From Streptomyces sp. D2-8 (GTDB lineage Bacteria; Actinomycetota; Actinomycetes; Streptomycetales; Streptomycetaceae), in assembly GCF_023184515.1 (NCBI RefSeq), contig NZ_JAAHBP010000005.1, positions 124,001-188,000 of the forward strand: a stretch of 64,000 bases of DNA. Reading direction: 5' to 3'. Positions within the stretch are counted from its first letter, which is position 1. Each line of letters opens with the position of its first letter. Below, one piece after another: positions 46,818-54,489 of the stretch. The translations under genes and the position numbers were made by a program. A model generated the notes under the pieces. That model searched no databases. It saw only the letters and a list, made by a program, of their open reading frames with translations, and was not told where the DNA came from.

Positions 46818-47020
46818 TCGACCCCCAGCCCACCACGCCCCTACCCGCGGCAGCGGGTCGGCGCCATGCTCCCTTGGGTGTGCTGCGGGCGGGGGCGCCC
46901 GGCGACCGGCCGGGACCGGCGTCCACGCCGCACGCCCGGCCGGGGCGGCCGGGCGGCCCGGCGCGCCGCAGGCGCGCCCTTGAGGAAGTAAAGGCTGTTT
47001 CGACCGATGCCGGTTGCCGC

Positions 47021-47800
47021 TCAGGTGCGGGCGCGTCGCGCGGGCTGCTTGTCGGCGGTGATCCGGTAGGCGAGTTCGGCACGGTCCGCGCCGATGCGGA
47101 GCTCTTCGAGGGTCAGCGGGCGATCGTCGGCGCCGTGCGCGACGCGGGCAACGTGCAGGATCGGGGTCGCGTCGGGGAGATGGAGCGTGGTCCGCTCGTC
47201 GGGCAGCGGCATTCGGGCGCGGACCGTCTCCGACCACCACAGCTTGTGTCCGTCCTGGGTGAGCACTCGGTAGATCGCTGCCGGGGGCTTGCACGGCTCA
47301 TCAGCGAGCACTGGAACCGCCTCGGCGACTTCGAACGGAATCAGCGTGCGGTGCATGGCGCGGGCACCCGTGGCCGTGTCGATCAAGAGCCGGTCGCAGC
47401 CGAACACGGCCTCTTCCTCACCGAGTCCCAGCAGTCGACCTGTGGCTTTCGTGGTCCGGGTGCGGTAGCTGCTCGGCTCCTCAGCCTCCTGCCAGGCGTC
47501 GCCGTTGGGCATGACGAACTTGCTGTCGGTGGTGCGGTTGATGCGGCGTTCGAGGGTGAGTGTGGGTTGGCCGCTGGAGCGTACGAAGCTGCCCTTGCCG
47601 TGGCGCACGTCGATCAGACCTTCCGCCCGCAGTGCGGCGATGGCGTTGCGGACCGTGGGGCGGGAGACGCTGTAGCGGGCCATGAGCTGGGCTTCCGACG
47701 GAAGCAGGGAGTCGGGGGCGAACTCGCCCGACAGGATCGCTGCTCGGATGGCGGCGGCGACTTGCTGGTAGAGGGCTCCGGGGCGCTGGATCTCCGTCAT
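47021..47800 (-). CDS. GntR/UTRA-type regulator of the element (KorSA-like)
   Basis: 259 residues from ATG at 47800 (GGAG nine bases upstream). The GntR winged helix includes YQQVAAAIRAAILSGEFAPD, LLPSEAQLMARYSVSRPTVR and NAIAALRAEGLIDVRHGKGS. The UTRA-like effector domain (about 90-245) contains LLGLGEEEAVFGCDRLLIDT. GntR regulators such as KorSA (pSAM2) keep AICE transfer and replication genes silent. It is divergent from the transfer/replication operon, with paired operators between. Confidence 0.88.
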   Translation of the reverse strand: MTEIQRPGALYQQVAAAIRAAILSGEFAPDSLLPSEAQLMARYSVSRPTVRNAIAALRAEGLIDVRHGKGSFVRSSGQPTLTLERRINRTTDSKFVMPNGDAWQEAEEPSSYRTRTTKATGRLLGLGEEEAVFGCDRLLIDTATGARAMHRTLIPFEVAEAVPVLADEPCKPPAAIYRVLTQDGHKLWWSETVRARMPLPDERTTLHLPDATPILHVARVAHGADDRPLTLEELRIGADRAELAYRITADKQPARRART

Positions 47801-47848
47801 CTCGGCAATCTCCGGGTGAGGTCGTAGGTACGTCGCTCGCGCGACATC

Positions 47849-47864
47849 ACTCGTCAGCATAAGT
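47849..47864. promoter_or_regulatory. Operator copy 1 (GntR site)
   Basis: ACTCGTCAGCATAAGT, dyad ACTCGT-N4-A(T/C)AAGT, 49 bases upstream of the GntR start. Confidence 0.5.
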
Positions 47865-47900
47865 AGTTGCACCCTCGCCGTACAGCACTCCATAGTCGTA

Positions 47901-47916
47901 ACTCGTAAGGACAAGT
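47901..47916. promoter_or_regulatory. Operator copy 2 (GntR site)
   Basis: ACTCGTAAGGACAAGT, same dyad as copy 1 and 52 bases away (about five helical turns), 50 bases before the first gene of the transfer operon. Confidence 0.55.
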
Positions 47917-47965
47917 GACGTCAGTATCTCACTGGCGGCCCAACTGGCCAGGGAGGCCAAATCCA

Positions 47966-48313
47966 ATGCAGTCCATTCCCGTGGACACGGCGCGGCTCGG
48001 CGTACTGCGGTGTGCCAACGCGCCCGAAGTGAAGTTCAGCAACTCCGAGACGCAGGAGGTGAAGAAGGACCGGGAGGGCAATCCCGTCTACAGCGTGGCC
48101 GTCACAGTGCGGCCGGACGGACGGCGTATCTCCGTGATCGAGATCGCCGTGAGCGGTGAGCCCAAAGGGCTCGAAGCGGGCCAGGTCGTCAAGGTCACCG
48201 GGCTGACGGCGTTCGTCTGGTCGATGGGCGACCGTAACGGCGTCAGCTTCCGCGCTGACACGATCGCGCCCGCGCATGGACCGGCGGCGCAGGGCAAGGG
48301 CGGTGACGCGTGA
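47966..48313 (+). CDS. Conserved AICE protein of unknown function
   Basis: 115 residues from ATG at 47966 (GGGAGG upstream). MQSIPVDTARLGVLRCANAP then VEVKD-like beta-rich text (VYSVAVTVRPDGRRISVIEI, GLEAGQVVKVTGLTAFVW) suggest a small OB-like or beta-barrel protein. The family is often found between the GntR and FtsK-like genes in these elements. It may be an accessory to replication or transfer. The stop overlaps the next gene's start (GTGATG). Confidence 0.7.
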   Translation: MQSIPVDTARLGVLRCANAPEVKFSNSETQEVKKDREGNPVYSVAVTVRPDGRRISVIEIAVSGEPKGLEAGQVVKVTGLTAFVWSMGDRNGVSFRADTIAPAHGPAAQGKGGDA

Positions 48314-49614
48314 TGGGGCCGACCCTGCTCGCCCTCGGCTTGGCGGTACTGGCCTGGGTGCTGGTCGTCGGTGACCTGGTGCGGCGCCACCGTCCGGCCT
48401 GGCACTGGTACGTGATCGGCTACCCCGTGACCGCGTGCCGGGTGGTGTTCACCTGGCGCAGGGTTGCCCTGCTCAACGACCTGTCCGTCTCGCGCCTCCC
48501 GGCGCGCACGCTCATCGGGCACCTGCTGGTCAAGGGGGATCCGGTTCGGCCGGCGGCTCCACGGATCTCGTTTCCGCGGGGTACCCGCATGGGGCTGACC
48601 GTGGCTGTCCAACTGCACGCGGGTCAGACTCCGGCGACCTACATGAAGGCGGCCGACGCGTTCGTCCATGCGTGGAAGGTTCACGCGGTGCGCGTGACCT
48701 CGCCGGAACGCGGGCTCGTCCTGCTGACGGCGATGGCCAGTGATCCGCTACAGCGGCCCGGATTAGCCACCGCCCCCGCCGAACTGCTCTCCGCGCTCAT
48801 CGGCGCACTGGAGAGCGGCGGCGCCTGGGTGATGAACCTGCGGCTCGTGCCGCACTGGCTCATTGTCGGGGCCACGCGGCCCGGCAAGTCCACCCTGCTG
48901 GCCCGGCTGATCACCCAGCTTGCGCCGCAGCCCGTCGCCCTGGTCGGCATCGACTGCAAGGGCGGCATGGAACTCGGCCTGTTCGCCGGGCGGCTGAGTG
49001 CACTGGCAACCAGCCGACGCGAAGCGGTCGCGGTCCTCAGCGCGCTCGCCCTCGACATGCAGGAACGAATGAGTGTGTGCCGGTCGGCCGGTGTGCGCTC
49101 CATATGGGAGCTGCCCGACAAGCTCCGGCCGGTTCCGGTCGTCGTGATCGTTGACGAGATCGCAGAGCTGTACCTGTCCGACGGTCGCCGCGAGAGCAAA
49201 GCGGAAACCGAGCAGTGCTCCACGCTGCTGCTGCGGCTGGCACAGCTCGGGGCAGCGCTCGGCGTCCACCTGGTGGTGGCCGGACAGCGGGTCGGCTCCG
49301 ACCTGGGGCCCGGCGTCACCGCCCTGCGGGCTCAGCTCGGCGGCCGGATCTGCCACCGGGTGAACGATCCCGGCACGGCAGAGATGACCCTGGGCGACCT
49401 GAACAAGGACGCCGTGGCCGTCGCGCAAGCCATCACGGCAGAGGAACGGGGCGTGGCCGTGTGCACCGGCCCGGACGGCAGCTGGAGCCGCGCCCGTTCC
49501 CACCTCACGCCCACGGAAGAGGCCGTCTCGACGGCTCGGAAGCACGCAGCACTCACCCCGGATCTGCCCGCGCTCAACCGTGCCCTTGCGGCGCCGGAAG
49601 GAGACGACAAGTGA
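48310..49614 (+). CDS. FtsK/SpoIIIE (TraB/TraSA)-like DNA translocase
   Basis: 434 residues from GTG at 48310 or ATG at 48313. An N-terminal membrane segment (LLALGLAVLAWVLVVGDLV) is followed by a motor domain with Walker A VGATRPGKSTLLARL (near residue 190) and Walker B PVVVIVDEIAELYLSDG. C-terminal AGQRVGSDLGPGVTALRAQL and ICHRVNDPGTAEMTLGD are typical of AICE pumps. These move double-stranded DNA between mycelia. Overlapping starts on both sides indicate a coupled operon. Confidence 0.9.
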   Translation: MMGPTLLALGLAVLAWVLVVGDLVRRHRPAWHWYVIGYPVTACRVVFTWRRVALLNDLSVSRLPARTLIGHLLVKGDPVRPAAPRISFPRGTRMGLTVAVQLHAGQTPATYMKAADAFVHAWKVHAVRVTSPERGLVLLTAMASDPLQRPGLATAPAELLSALIGALESGGAWVMNLRLVPHWLIVGATRPGKSTLLARLITQLAPQPVALVGIDCKGGMELGLFAGRLSALATSRREAVAVLSALALDMQERMSVCRSAGVRSIWELPDKLRPVPVVVIVDEIAELYLSDGRRESKAETEQCSTLLLRLAQLGAALGVHLVVAGQRVGSDLGPGVTALRAQLGGRICHRVNDPGTAEMTLGDLNKDAVAVAQAITAEERGVAVCTGPDGSWSRARSHLTPTEEAVSTARKHAALTPDLPALNRALAAPEGDDK

Positions 49615-49808
49615 TCAGCGAAGGTACGGCGTTCACGTTCGCGGTGGTCTTCGGGATCATCACCGTCCTCCTCGTCCGCTCTCGTGACGTGCGCGCCTGG
49701 GAAGCGGTCTGCGTCGGCCTCTTCGGCCTCTACCTCGGCCAGACCCCGGTGATCTACACCGTCCACGGCCTCGTCACGTGGCTGATCAACGGCTTCTCCC
49801 ACACCTGA
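49611..49808 (+). CDS. Spd-like small membrane protein
   Basis: 65 residues from GTG at 49611 (AAGGAG upstream), overlapping the pump gene's TGA. Two hydrophobic segments: FTFAVVFGIITVLLV and VCVGLFGLYLGQTPVIYTV. The position between pump and Rep matches plasmid-spread (Spd) genes of AICEs. Exact role unknown. Confidence 0.65.
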   Translation: MISEGTAFTFAVVFGIITVLLVRSRDVRAWEAVCVGLFGLYLGQTPVIYTVHGLVTWLINGFSHT

Positions 49809-49830
49809 CCAGAGAAGGGAACGCAACGGC

Positions 49831-49944
49831 ATGCCCATGCCCCGCGTGAGGTGCCCCCACTGCAAGGGCGACGGAGCCCGCAGGACCTGGACCGGACGAC
49901 AGCGGCGCTGTCGCGTCTGCCGGGGCACCGGAACCATCCGCTGA
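49831..49944 (+). CDS. 37-residue double-CxxC zinc-ribbon protein
   Basis: ATG at 49831 opens MPMPRVRCPHCKGDGARR then TWTGRQRRCRVCRGTGTIR and a stop. The two CxxC pairs (CPHC, CRVC) with GDG/GTG turns resemble a single DnaJ-type zinc ribbon. AAGGGA lies upstream. Such mini-proteins occur next to Rep in AICEs. Probably a nucleic-acid-binding accessory. Confidence 0.6.
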   Translation: MPMPRVRCPHCKGDGARRTWTGRQRRCRVCRGTGTIR

Positions 49945-50172
49945 ACTTCGCTCCGACCCCACAAGGAAGGCGAGCCCCATGACCGACAACGCGCACCTAC
50001 CCACCCACCGTGCCGCTGCGGCGGCCCACCCCGGAAGGTCCCCACCATCACACCGGAGCTCACCCCGGCTGACAGGCGCGCCGTCCTCAACCGCGCGGCG
50101 CGCCTGCGTCAGCTGTCCGAAGCAGACCGCGACGCAATCGGCCTCGCTCAAGACCCCAGATTCCCCCGCCTG

Positions 50173-51459
50173 TTGGAGCAGATCACTGCCACCGGTGGCT
50201 GCTCCCGCCCCGTCCACCTCTCCGGCTCCACCACCATCCTGGACGCCACAACCGGCGAACTCCTCCGCCACTACGACACCGGCACCGAACCCGGTGAACG
50301 CCTTCTCGTGCGCTGCCGCAATCGCCGGGCAACCGTCTGCCCCGCATGCTCACGCCTGCACGCGGGCGACACCTTCCACCTCGTCCGCGCGGGCCTCCTC
50401 GGCGGCAAGAACGTCCCTGCCACAGTCCGCCACCGGCCCCGGCTCTTCGTCACCCTGACTGCCCCGTCCTTCGGCCAGGTGCACCGCGCCGGGGAACTGT
50501 GCCACCCCCGCCGTGACCGTGGGACATGCGAGCACGACCGTCCTCGGAGCTGCGGCGCTGTCCACGGTCCCGGTGATCCCTCTGTCGGCAAGCCCTTGTG
50601 CGCTGACTGCTACGACTACACCGGCCACGTGCTGTGGCACGCGCATGCGTCGAAGCTATGGGATCGGTTCGTCATCGACGTCCGACGGCGGCTTGCCTCC
50701 TCGGTCGGTCTCGTACAGGCCCGCTTCCGGGATCACGCCCGGCTGTCCTTCGCCCGGGTCGCCGAGTACCAGAGGCGGGCGGCCGTTCACGTACATGCAG
50801 TCGTCCGCCTCGACGGCCCGAACGGACCGGCGGACGAACCTCCGCCCTGGGCCGCGCACCAGCTCATCGAGGCCGTTCGGTCCTCCGCTCGCCGCGTTCT
50901 GGTCCGCACGCCGTACAGCCCCGCCGTGGGTGAGTTGGTTCTGCGCTGGGGGGTCCAGGTCGACGTTCGCTCGCTACACGCCGATGGCGACGGGCCTGAC
51001 GATGATGCCGTAGCCGCCTACGTGGCCAAGTACGTCACAAAGGGAGCGAGCGAGACAGGCGCCGGCATCGACTACAGGGTCACCACCTGGGATGACATCG
51101 AGGCTGCGTCCGTGAACGCACATGTGCGCACTCTCATGCGGGCCTGCTGGCGCCTGGGCGGCCTGCCCGAGTACGAACCCCTGAACCTGCGCACGTGGGC
51201 TCACACGCTGGGCTACCGGGGCCACATCCTCACCAAGTCCCGCGCCTACTCCACCACCTTCGCGGCACTGCGGGCCGAACGCGCCCAGCACGTAGGCGGT
51301 GTTGACGTCCCAGGGACGGTCACGGACAGGCACTGGCGCTACGTCGGCTCCGGCCATACTCCGGGCGCTGCGCTCATCGCCGCCGGAATCGCAGATGACA
51401 TCGCTGAGAACCGCGCCGTCGCGCGGGAAGCTCTCCGAGCTGGCGGTGATGCCAACTGA
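50173..51459 (+). CDS. RepSA-type rolling-circle replication initiator, 5' end frameshifted or non-canonical
   Basis: 428 residues from TTG 50173, but homologous-looking sequence starts earlier in the same frame (TPELTPADRRAVLNRAARLR, about 50050). It has CXXC (VCPACSRLHAG), RPRLFVTLTAPSFGQVHRA, then HVHAVVRLDG as the HUH metal site and VAAYVAKYVTKGASETG with the catalytic tyrosine region. No ATG or GTG precedes it in frame. A good ATG with AAGGAAGG at 49979 is one frame off. So either a one-base indel near 50030-50040 or an unusual start. Rep would nick the element origin. Confidence 0.85.
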   Translation: MEQITATGGCSRPVHLSGSTTILDATTGELLRHYDTGTEPGERLLVRCRNRRATVCPACSRLHAGDTFHLVRAGLLGGKNVPATVRHRPRLFVTLTAPSFGQVHRAGELCHPRRDRGTCEHDRPRSCGAVHGPGDPSVGKPLCADCYDYTGHVLWHAHASKLWDRFVIDVRRRLASSVGLVQARFRDHARLSFARVAEYQRRAAVHVHAVVRLDGPNGPADEPPPWAAHQLIEAVRSSARRVLVRTPYSPAVGELVLRWGVQVDVRSLHADGDGPDDDAVAAYVAKYVTKGASETGAGIDYRVTTWDDIEAASVNAHVRTLMRACWRLGGLPEYEPLNLRTWAHTLGYRGHILTKSRAYSTTFAALRAERAQHVGGVDVPGTVTDRHWRYVGSGHTPGAALIAAGIADDIAENRAVAREALRAGGDAN

Positions 51460-51623
51460 GTACTACTTCGGCTAAGGCCAGCGCTGAGCGCGAGGAAGCA
51501 GCAGTACGAGCGTGGATCGAGCGGCAGCTACGCGACTCTCCCCCACTCTCTGATGAGCAGCTGCGGAGGGTGGGGGAGATCCTCGGACTTCAGCTCATTC
51601 GGAAGTCCGCCACACAGGCTTGA
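51456..51623 (+). CDS. Small charged protein, apparent CTG start; candidate directionality factor
   Basis: 55 codons in frame CTG AGT ACT ACT TCG, overlapping the Rep stop as CTGA. The product (after a start read as M) is STTSAKASAEREEAAVRAWI, then ERQLRDSPPLSDEQLRRVGE and ILGLQLIRKSATQA: helical, charged and coherent. The CTGA overlap looks like a mutated ATGA. It converges with and overlaps the integrase end by 29 bases. Its place next to the integrase makes an excision role possible, but unproven. Confidence 0.55.
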   Translation: MSTTSAKASAEREEAAVRAWIERQLRDSPPLSDEQLRRVGEILGLQLIRKSATQA

Positions 51624-53160
51624 GAAGCTCAGGGTCGAAGGTCCTGTTGCCCTTGCCACCCGGCACTGCGACCACGGCGCTCAGAACCTTCTTGATCGCC
51701 TCGCGCTTCTGCGTGAGCGTCTTCGACCCCCACGAGATCCTGACGTCTTCCTTGGCCTCCTCGGCCTCCGCCTTCAGAGCTTCGTGCGCCCGCTGATCTG
51801 CACGAAGCTCCTTGATCCGACGTTCGAGGACCGGGAGATTGCGGAAGAACGTCTCATCATCGATGTCCGTGTCCTCGTCGTCGTGCCAACGCCGCTCCAG
51901 CTCGTTGCGGCTCCTGACGGCTCGCTCCAGGGCATCGGCCTTGTCCCAGTCCGGAACGTCCTGGGCCTTGCTCGCCGCATCGCGCTCCAGCTTGGCGATG
52001 ACAAGTTCCTCGATGGCCATGTCCGTCTTGTCGCCCCGCTTGTAGGTCTTGTTGCAGCCGCCGTCCACGGTCTTCTTGCACATGTAGGCGTGCCGGTACT
52101 TGAGCCAGTCGTTCGCCTTGATTCCGATCATCTTGTTGTTGCAGACCGTGCCGTCGTCCAGCACGTGGCCACATCGCAGGATGCCGGTCAGCAGGTACTT
52201 GTGGACCAGGCCACCGCGCGGCATCCCGGTTCCTCGGCCACGCTCCCTGATCTTGGCCGTGACCGCGAACCACTCCTTCGGAGTGATCATCGGCTCCCAC
52301 TCGCCCACGATGGGCTGATCGTCGCCGTCACGTACAAGCTCGCCCTTGATCTCGCGATATCCACACAGCCGCGCGTTCACCAAGACCTGCTTGACGGTCT
52401 GGTACTGGAAGGCGTTCCCGCGACTCGTGATGAAGCCGGCCTCCTTCCACCGGCGCGTGATCTCGGAAATGGAGGCACCCGCGATCACGTCCTTCACCGC
52501 CTGACGGATGGCTTCCGCCTCGTCCGGGCGCAACGAGACCTTGTCGTCCTCCCATCCGAAGGGGCGCCATGCCGCTACCGACTGCCCACGGATCGCCCGG
52601 CTGCGGTGGCTGTTCCTGCTCCGACGCTCCTTCTTCCTCGTCTCGCTGAGGGACATGGCGACCCCCAGAAGCCCCTTGATCTCGAACCCTTCGGCGTAGA
52701 GGTCCTGGATGCCGTTCGAGTCGTGGTAGACCCGTCCTTCCTGCGTAGTGAACGCCTTCAGGTACCGCTCCCAGTCACTCGGGCGCCGGTACAGCCGGTC
52801 GTCGTTGACGGCCATGACGCCGTGGATCGGGTACCCGTCCGGCGTCGTCCCGGCAGCAAGATCGGCGAGCAGCTGCTCGAAGTCATCGCGAACGATGTTC
52901 TCCTTGCTCGCGCTCTTGTCGTTGTCCGTGTAGCGGTAGACGACGAGCCATCCGAACCTGCGGGCCGTCTCGGTCATGTCCCGGTGCTGGTCCTCGACGC
53001 CGTGGGCGTCCTTCACCCGGCCGTCGAACGAGATTCGTGCGTAGCAGACGACGCACTTCAGCTCCGGGTCGGAAGCCAGCATGGCGCGCACTCCCTCGAC
53101 GGACGGCAGTCCCTCGGGCGTACCTCGCAGCTTGCTGACCAACTCCTCGCGCTTGCCCAC
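51595..53160 (-). CDS. int: Large serine integrase/recombinase
   Basis: 521 residues from GTG (GAGGGGGAA upstream). The resolvase domain has VVCYARISFDG, with catalytic Ser44, and AVNDDRLYRRPSDWERYL. The recombinase domain (from about residue 195) has DEAEAIRQAVKDVIAG and NAFQYQTVKQVLVNARLCGY. A zinc-ribbon region follows with paired cysteines (ILRCGHVLDDGTVCNNKMIG, YMCKK, GGCNKTY), then a coiled coil and the end. It integrates the element between attP and the thiC attB. Most described AICEs use tyrosine integrases. Confidence 0.95.
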   Translation of the reverse strand: MGKREELVSKLRGTPEGLPSVEGVRAMLASDPELKCVVCYARISFDGRVKDAHGVEDQHRDMTETARRFGWLVVYRYTDNDKSASKENIVRDDFEQLLADLAAGTTPDGYPIHGVMAVNDDRLYRRPSDWERYLKAFTTQEGRVYHDSNGIQDLYAEGFEIKGLLGVAMSLSETRKKERRSRNSHRSRAIRGQSVAAWRPFGWEDDKVSLRPDEAEAIRQAVKDVIAGASISEITRRWKEAGFITSRGNAFQYQTVKQVLVNARLCGYREIKGELVRDGDDQPIVGEWEPMITPKEWFAVTAKIRERGRGTGMPRGGLVHKYLLTGILRCGHVLDDGTVCNNKMIGIKANDWLKYRHAYMCKKTVDGGCNKTYKRGDKTDMAIEELVIAKLERDAASKAQDVPDWDKADALERAVRSRNELERRWHDDEDTDIDDETFFRNLPVLERRIKELRADQRAHEALKAEAEEAKEDVRISWGSKTLTQKREAIKKVLSAVVAVPGGKGNRTFDPELLKPVWRTSE

Positions 53161-53224
53161 GTGTTCCCCCTCGGTCCATGGCTGGGCTGCTGGAACGACC
53201 GTAGCGCATGTGGGAGTTCTAGTA

Positions 53225-53365
53225 ATGCTCTACAGCATGAAGATCTCGCAGGACATCCGCCGGGAACACGGCGGCACACGGACCGAGATCGAGGAGGGCA
53301 TGGCCCTGAAGTCGAAGGAGTTCGCGGCGAGCGGGAACCGCGTGTACCTGCCCATCGCGGACTGA
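53225..53365 (+). pseudogene. Displaced native 3' end of thiC
   Basis: From the core AGC ATG AAG ATC onward this reads SMKISQDIRREHGGTRTEIE and then EGMALKSKEFAASGNRVYLP ending in a stop, the normal ThiC tail (43 residues from 53234). An ATG at 53225 adds only MLY. Without promoter or start it is silent until excision restores the gene. Confidence 0.9.
53233..53244. other. attR: attR core
   Basis: Second CAGCATGAAGAT. Element sequence lies to the left, chromosomal thiC tail to the right, 73 bases upstream of the integrase start on the opposite strand. Confidence 0.85.
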
Positions 53366-53439
53366 CCCGGCCGCGCACAGGCCCGGGGCCGATGGTCCCC
53401 CGGCCTGTGGGAGGTGCCTGCTCGGACGGGCTCCGACGG

Positions 53440-54300
53440 CTACTCCGGCTGGTGCTCCGGTCCTCCGAAGTCCGGGCTGGTGTAGTCCGGGCTGCTGAAG
53501 CTGGGGCGCGAGCCGCGGTCGCCGTCGTCCGGGCTGGTGAACCCCGGGCGGTCGTAGCCGAGGTGCGGCATGCGGCTGACCGGAGTGGACGAGGGCGTGT
53601 GGCGCAGCGCGGCGGCCGCGCCGGGGTCGACGAGGGCCTCCCGCAGGAAGGGCAGGATGCCGCGTTCCAGCAGGGCCTCGTGCCAGGCCTCCTTGGCCTG
53701 GGCCACCTCGCCCTGCAGTTCGCCGTACGGCCCGCCTTCGGCCGTGGGCTTGTTGCGCAGGGCGGTGAGCAGCAGCCCCACCGCGGCGACGAGGATCGCG
53801 ACCGCGGTCACGGCGCCGAACACCCAGCCCGTGGTGAGCATGGTCCGGGCGAATCCCTGCTCGGGGTCGAGTATCTGCAGGATGTAGCCGACGAGCAGGA
53901 AGATCGCCGCGGCTGTACCGGCCAGGACGGGTGCGAGGACGGCGACGACGGCGACGGCGCCCGCGCCGGCGGTCTCGGCGACTCCTCCCATGGTGGCGGC
54001 GAGACCCGACGCGCCCGCACCCGGCTCGGAGGAGCCGGACTCGCGCACGGCCGGGGAGCCGGCCGACGCCGGCTGACGCAGTTCGTCGCGGACCTTGACG
54101 TAGTGCTGGTACTCGGTCCACGCGGCCGCAGTGATGAGCGCGGTGGCGTTCAGCGCCATGGTGCGCAGTTGTTCGGGGTTGAGCCGCTGTCCGACAGCGG
54201 CCAGTTCAGGACGGTGTGGTGCGGAGCGCAGCGCCTCATCGAGGATCCGCTCGTATTCCTGGCGGTCCTCGCTCAGCAGGTGCTGCGGAACGCTGTTCAT
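53440..54300 (-). CDS. Two-helix membrane protein with C-terminal Pro/Asp/Ser repeats
   Basis: 286 residues from ATG at 54300 (GGGGG upstream). The cytosolic N-terminal part begins MNSVPQHLLSEDRQEYERIL. Hydrophobic segments include AVAVVAVLAPVLAGTAAAIF and GAVTAVAILVAAVGLLLTAL. The last ~50 residues are low complexity with FTSPD, FSSPD and YTSPD repeats. Possibly cell-surface or regulatory; no family recognised. Confidence 0.7.
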   Translation of the reverse strand: MNSVPQHLLSEDRQEYERILDEALRSAPHRPELAAVGQRLNPEQLRTMALNATALITAAAWTEYQHYVKVRDELRQPASAGSPAVRESGSSEPGAGASGLAATMGGVAETAGAGAVAVVAVLAPVLAGTAAAIFLLVGYILQILDPEQGFARTMLTTGWVFGAVTAVAILVAAVGLLLTALRNKPTAEGGPYGELQGEVAQAKEAWHEALLERGILPFLREALVDPGAAAALRHTPSSTPVSRMPHLGYDRPGFTSPDDGDRGSRPSFSSPDYTSPDFGGPEHQPE

Positions 54301-54489
54301 GTGCATCCCCCGATGCTCCGTAGGGCTTGGGGCTCGGCATGCTGACGAGCCGTCGGGCAGAAACGGAGGGGAGCCTGCTACGGATAAGCCGATGGTAGAG
54401 CGGTGACGGTATGCGGTGACAGGGGGTTTACCGAAATTGACCCCTCACCGGCCCGGTCCTCCGAAGGGGGACGCCTGCCCGGTGAACGT

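Noticed and set aside
46256..47827. Plus-strand open frame across the GntR gene
   Set aside because: Antisense to a GntR protein with a clear winged helix, and it runs through the structured repeat.
51553..54345. Plus-strand open frame of 930 codons across integrase and the membrane protein
   Set aside because: It spans the attR junction and two well-supported minus-strand genes, so it cannot be an evolved gene.
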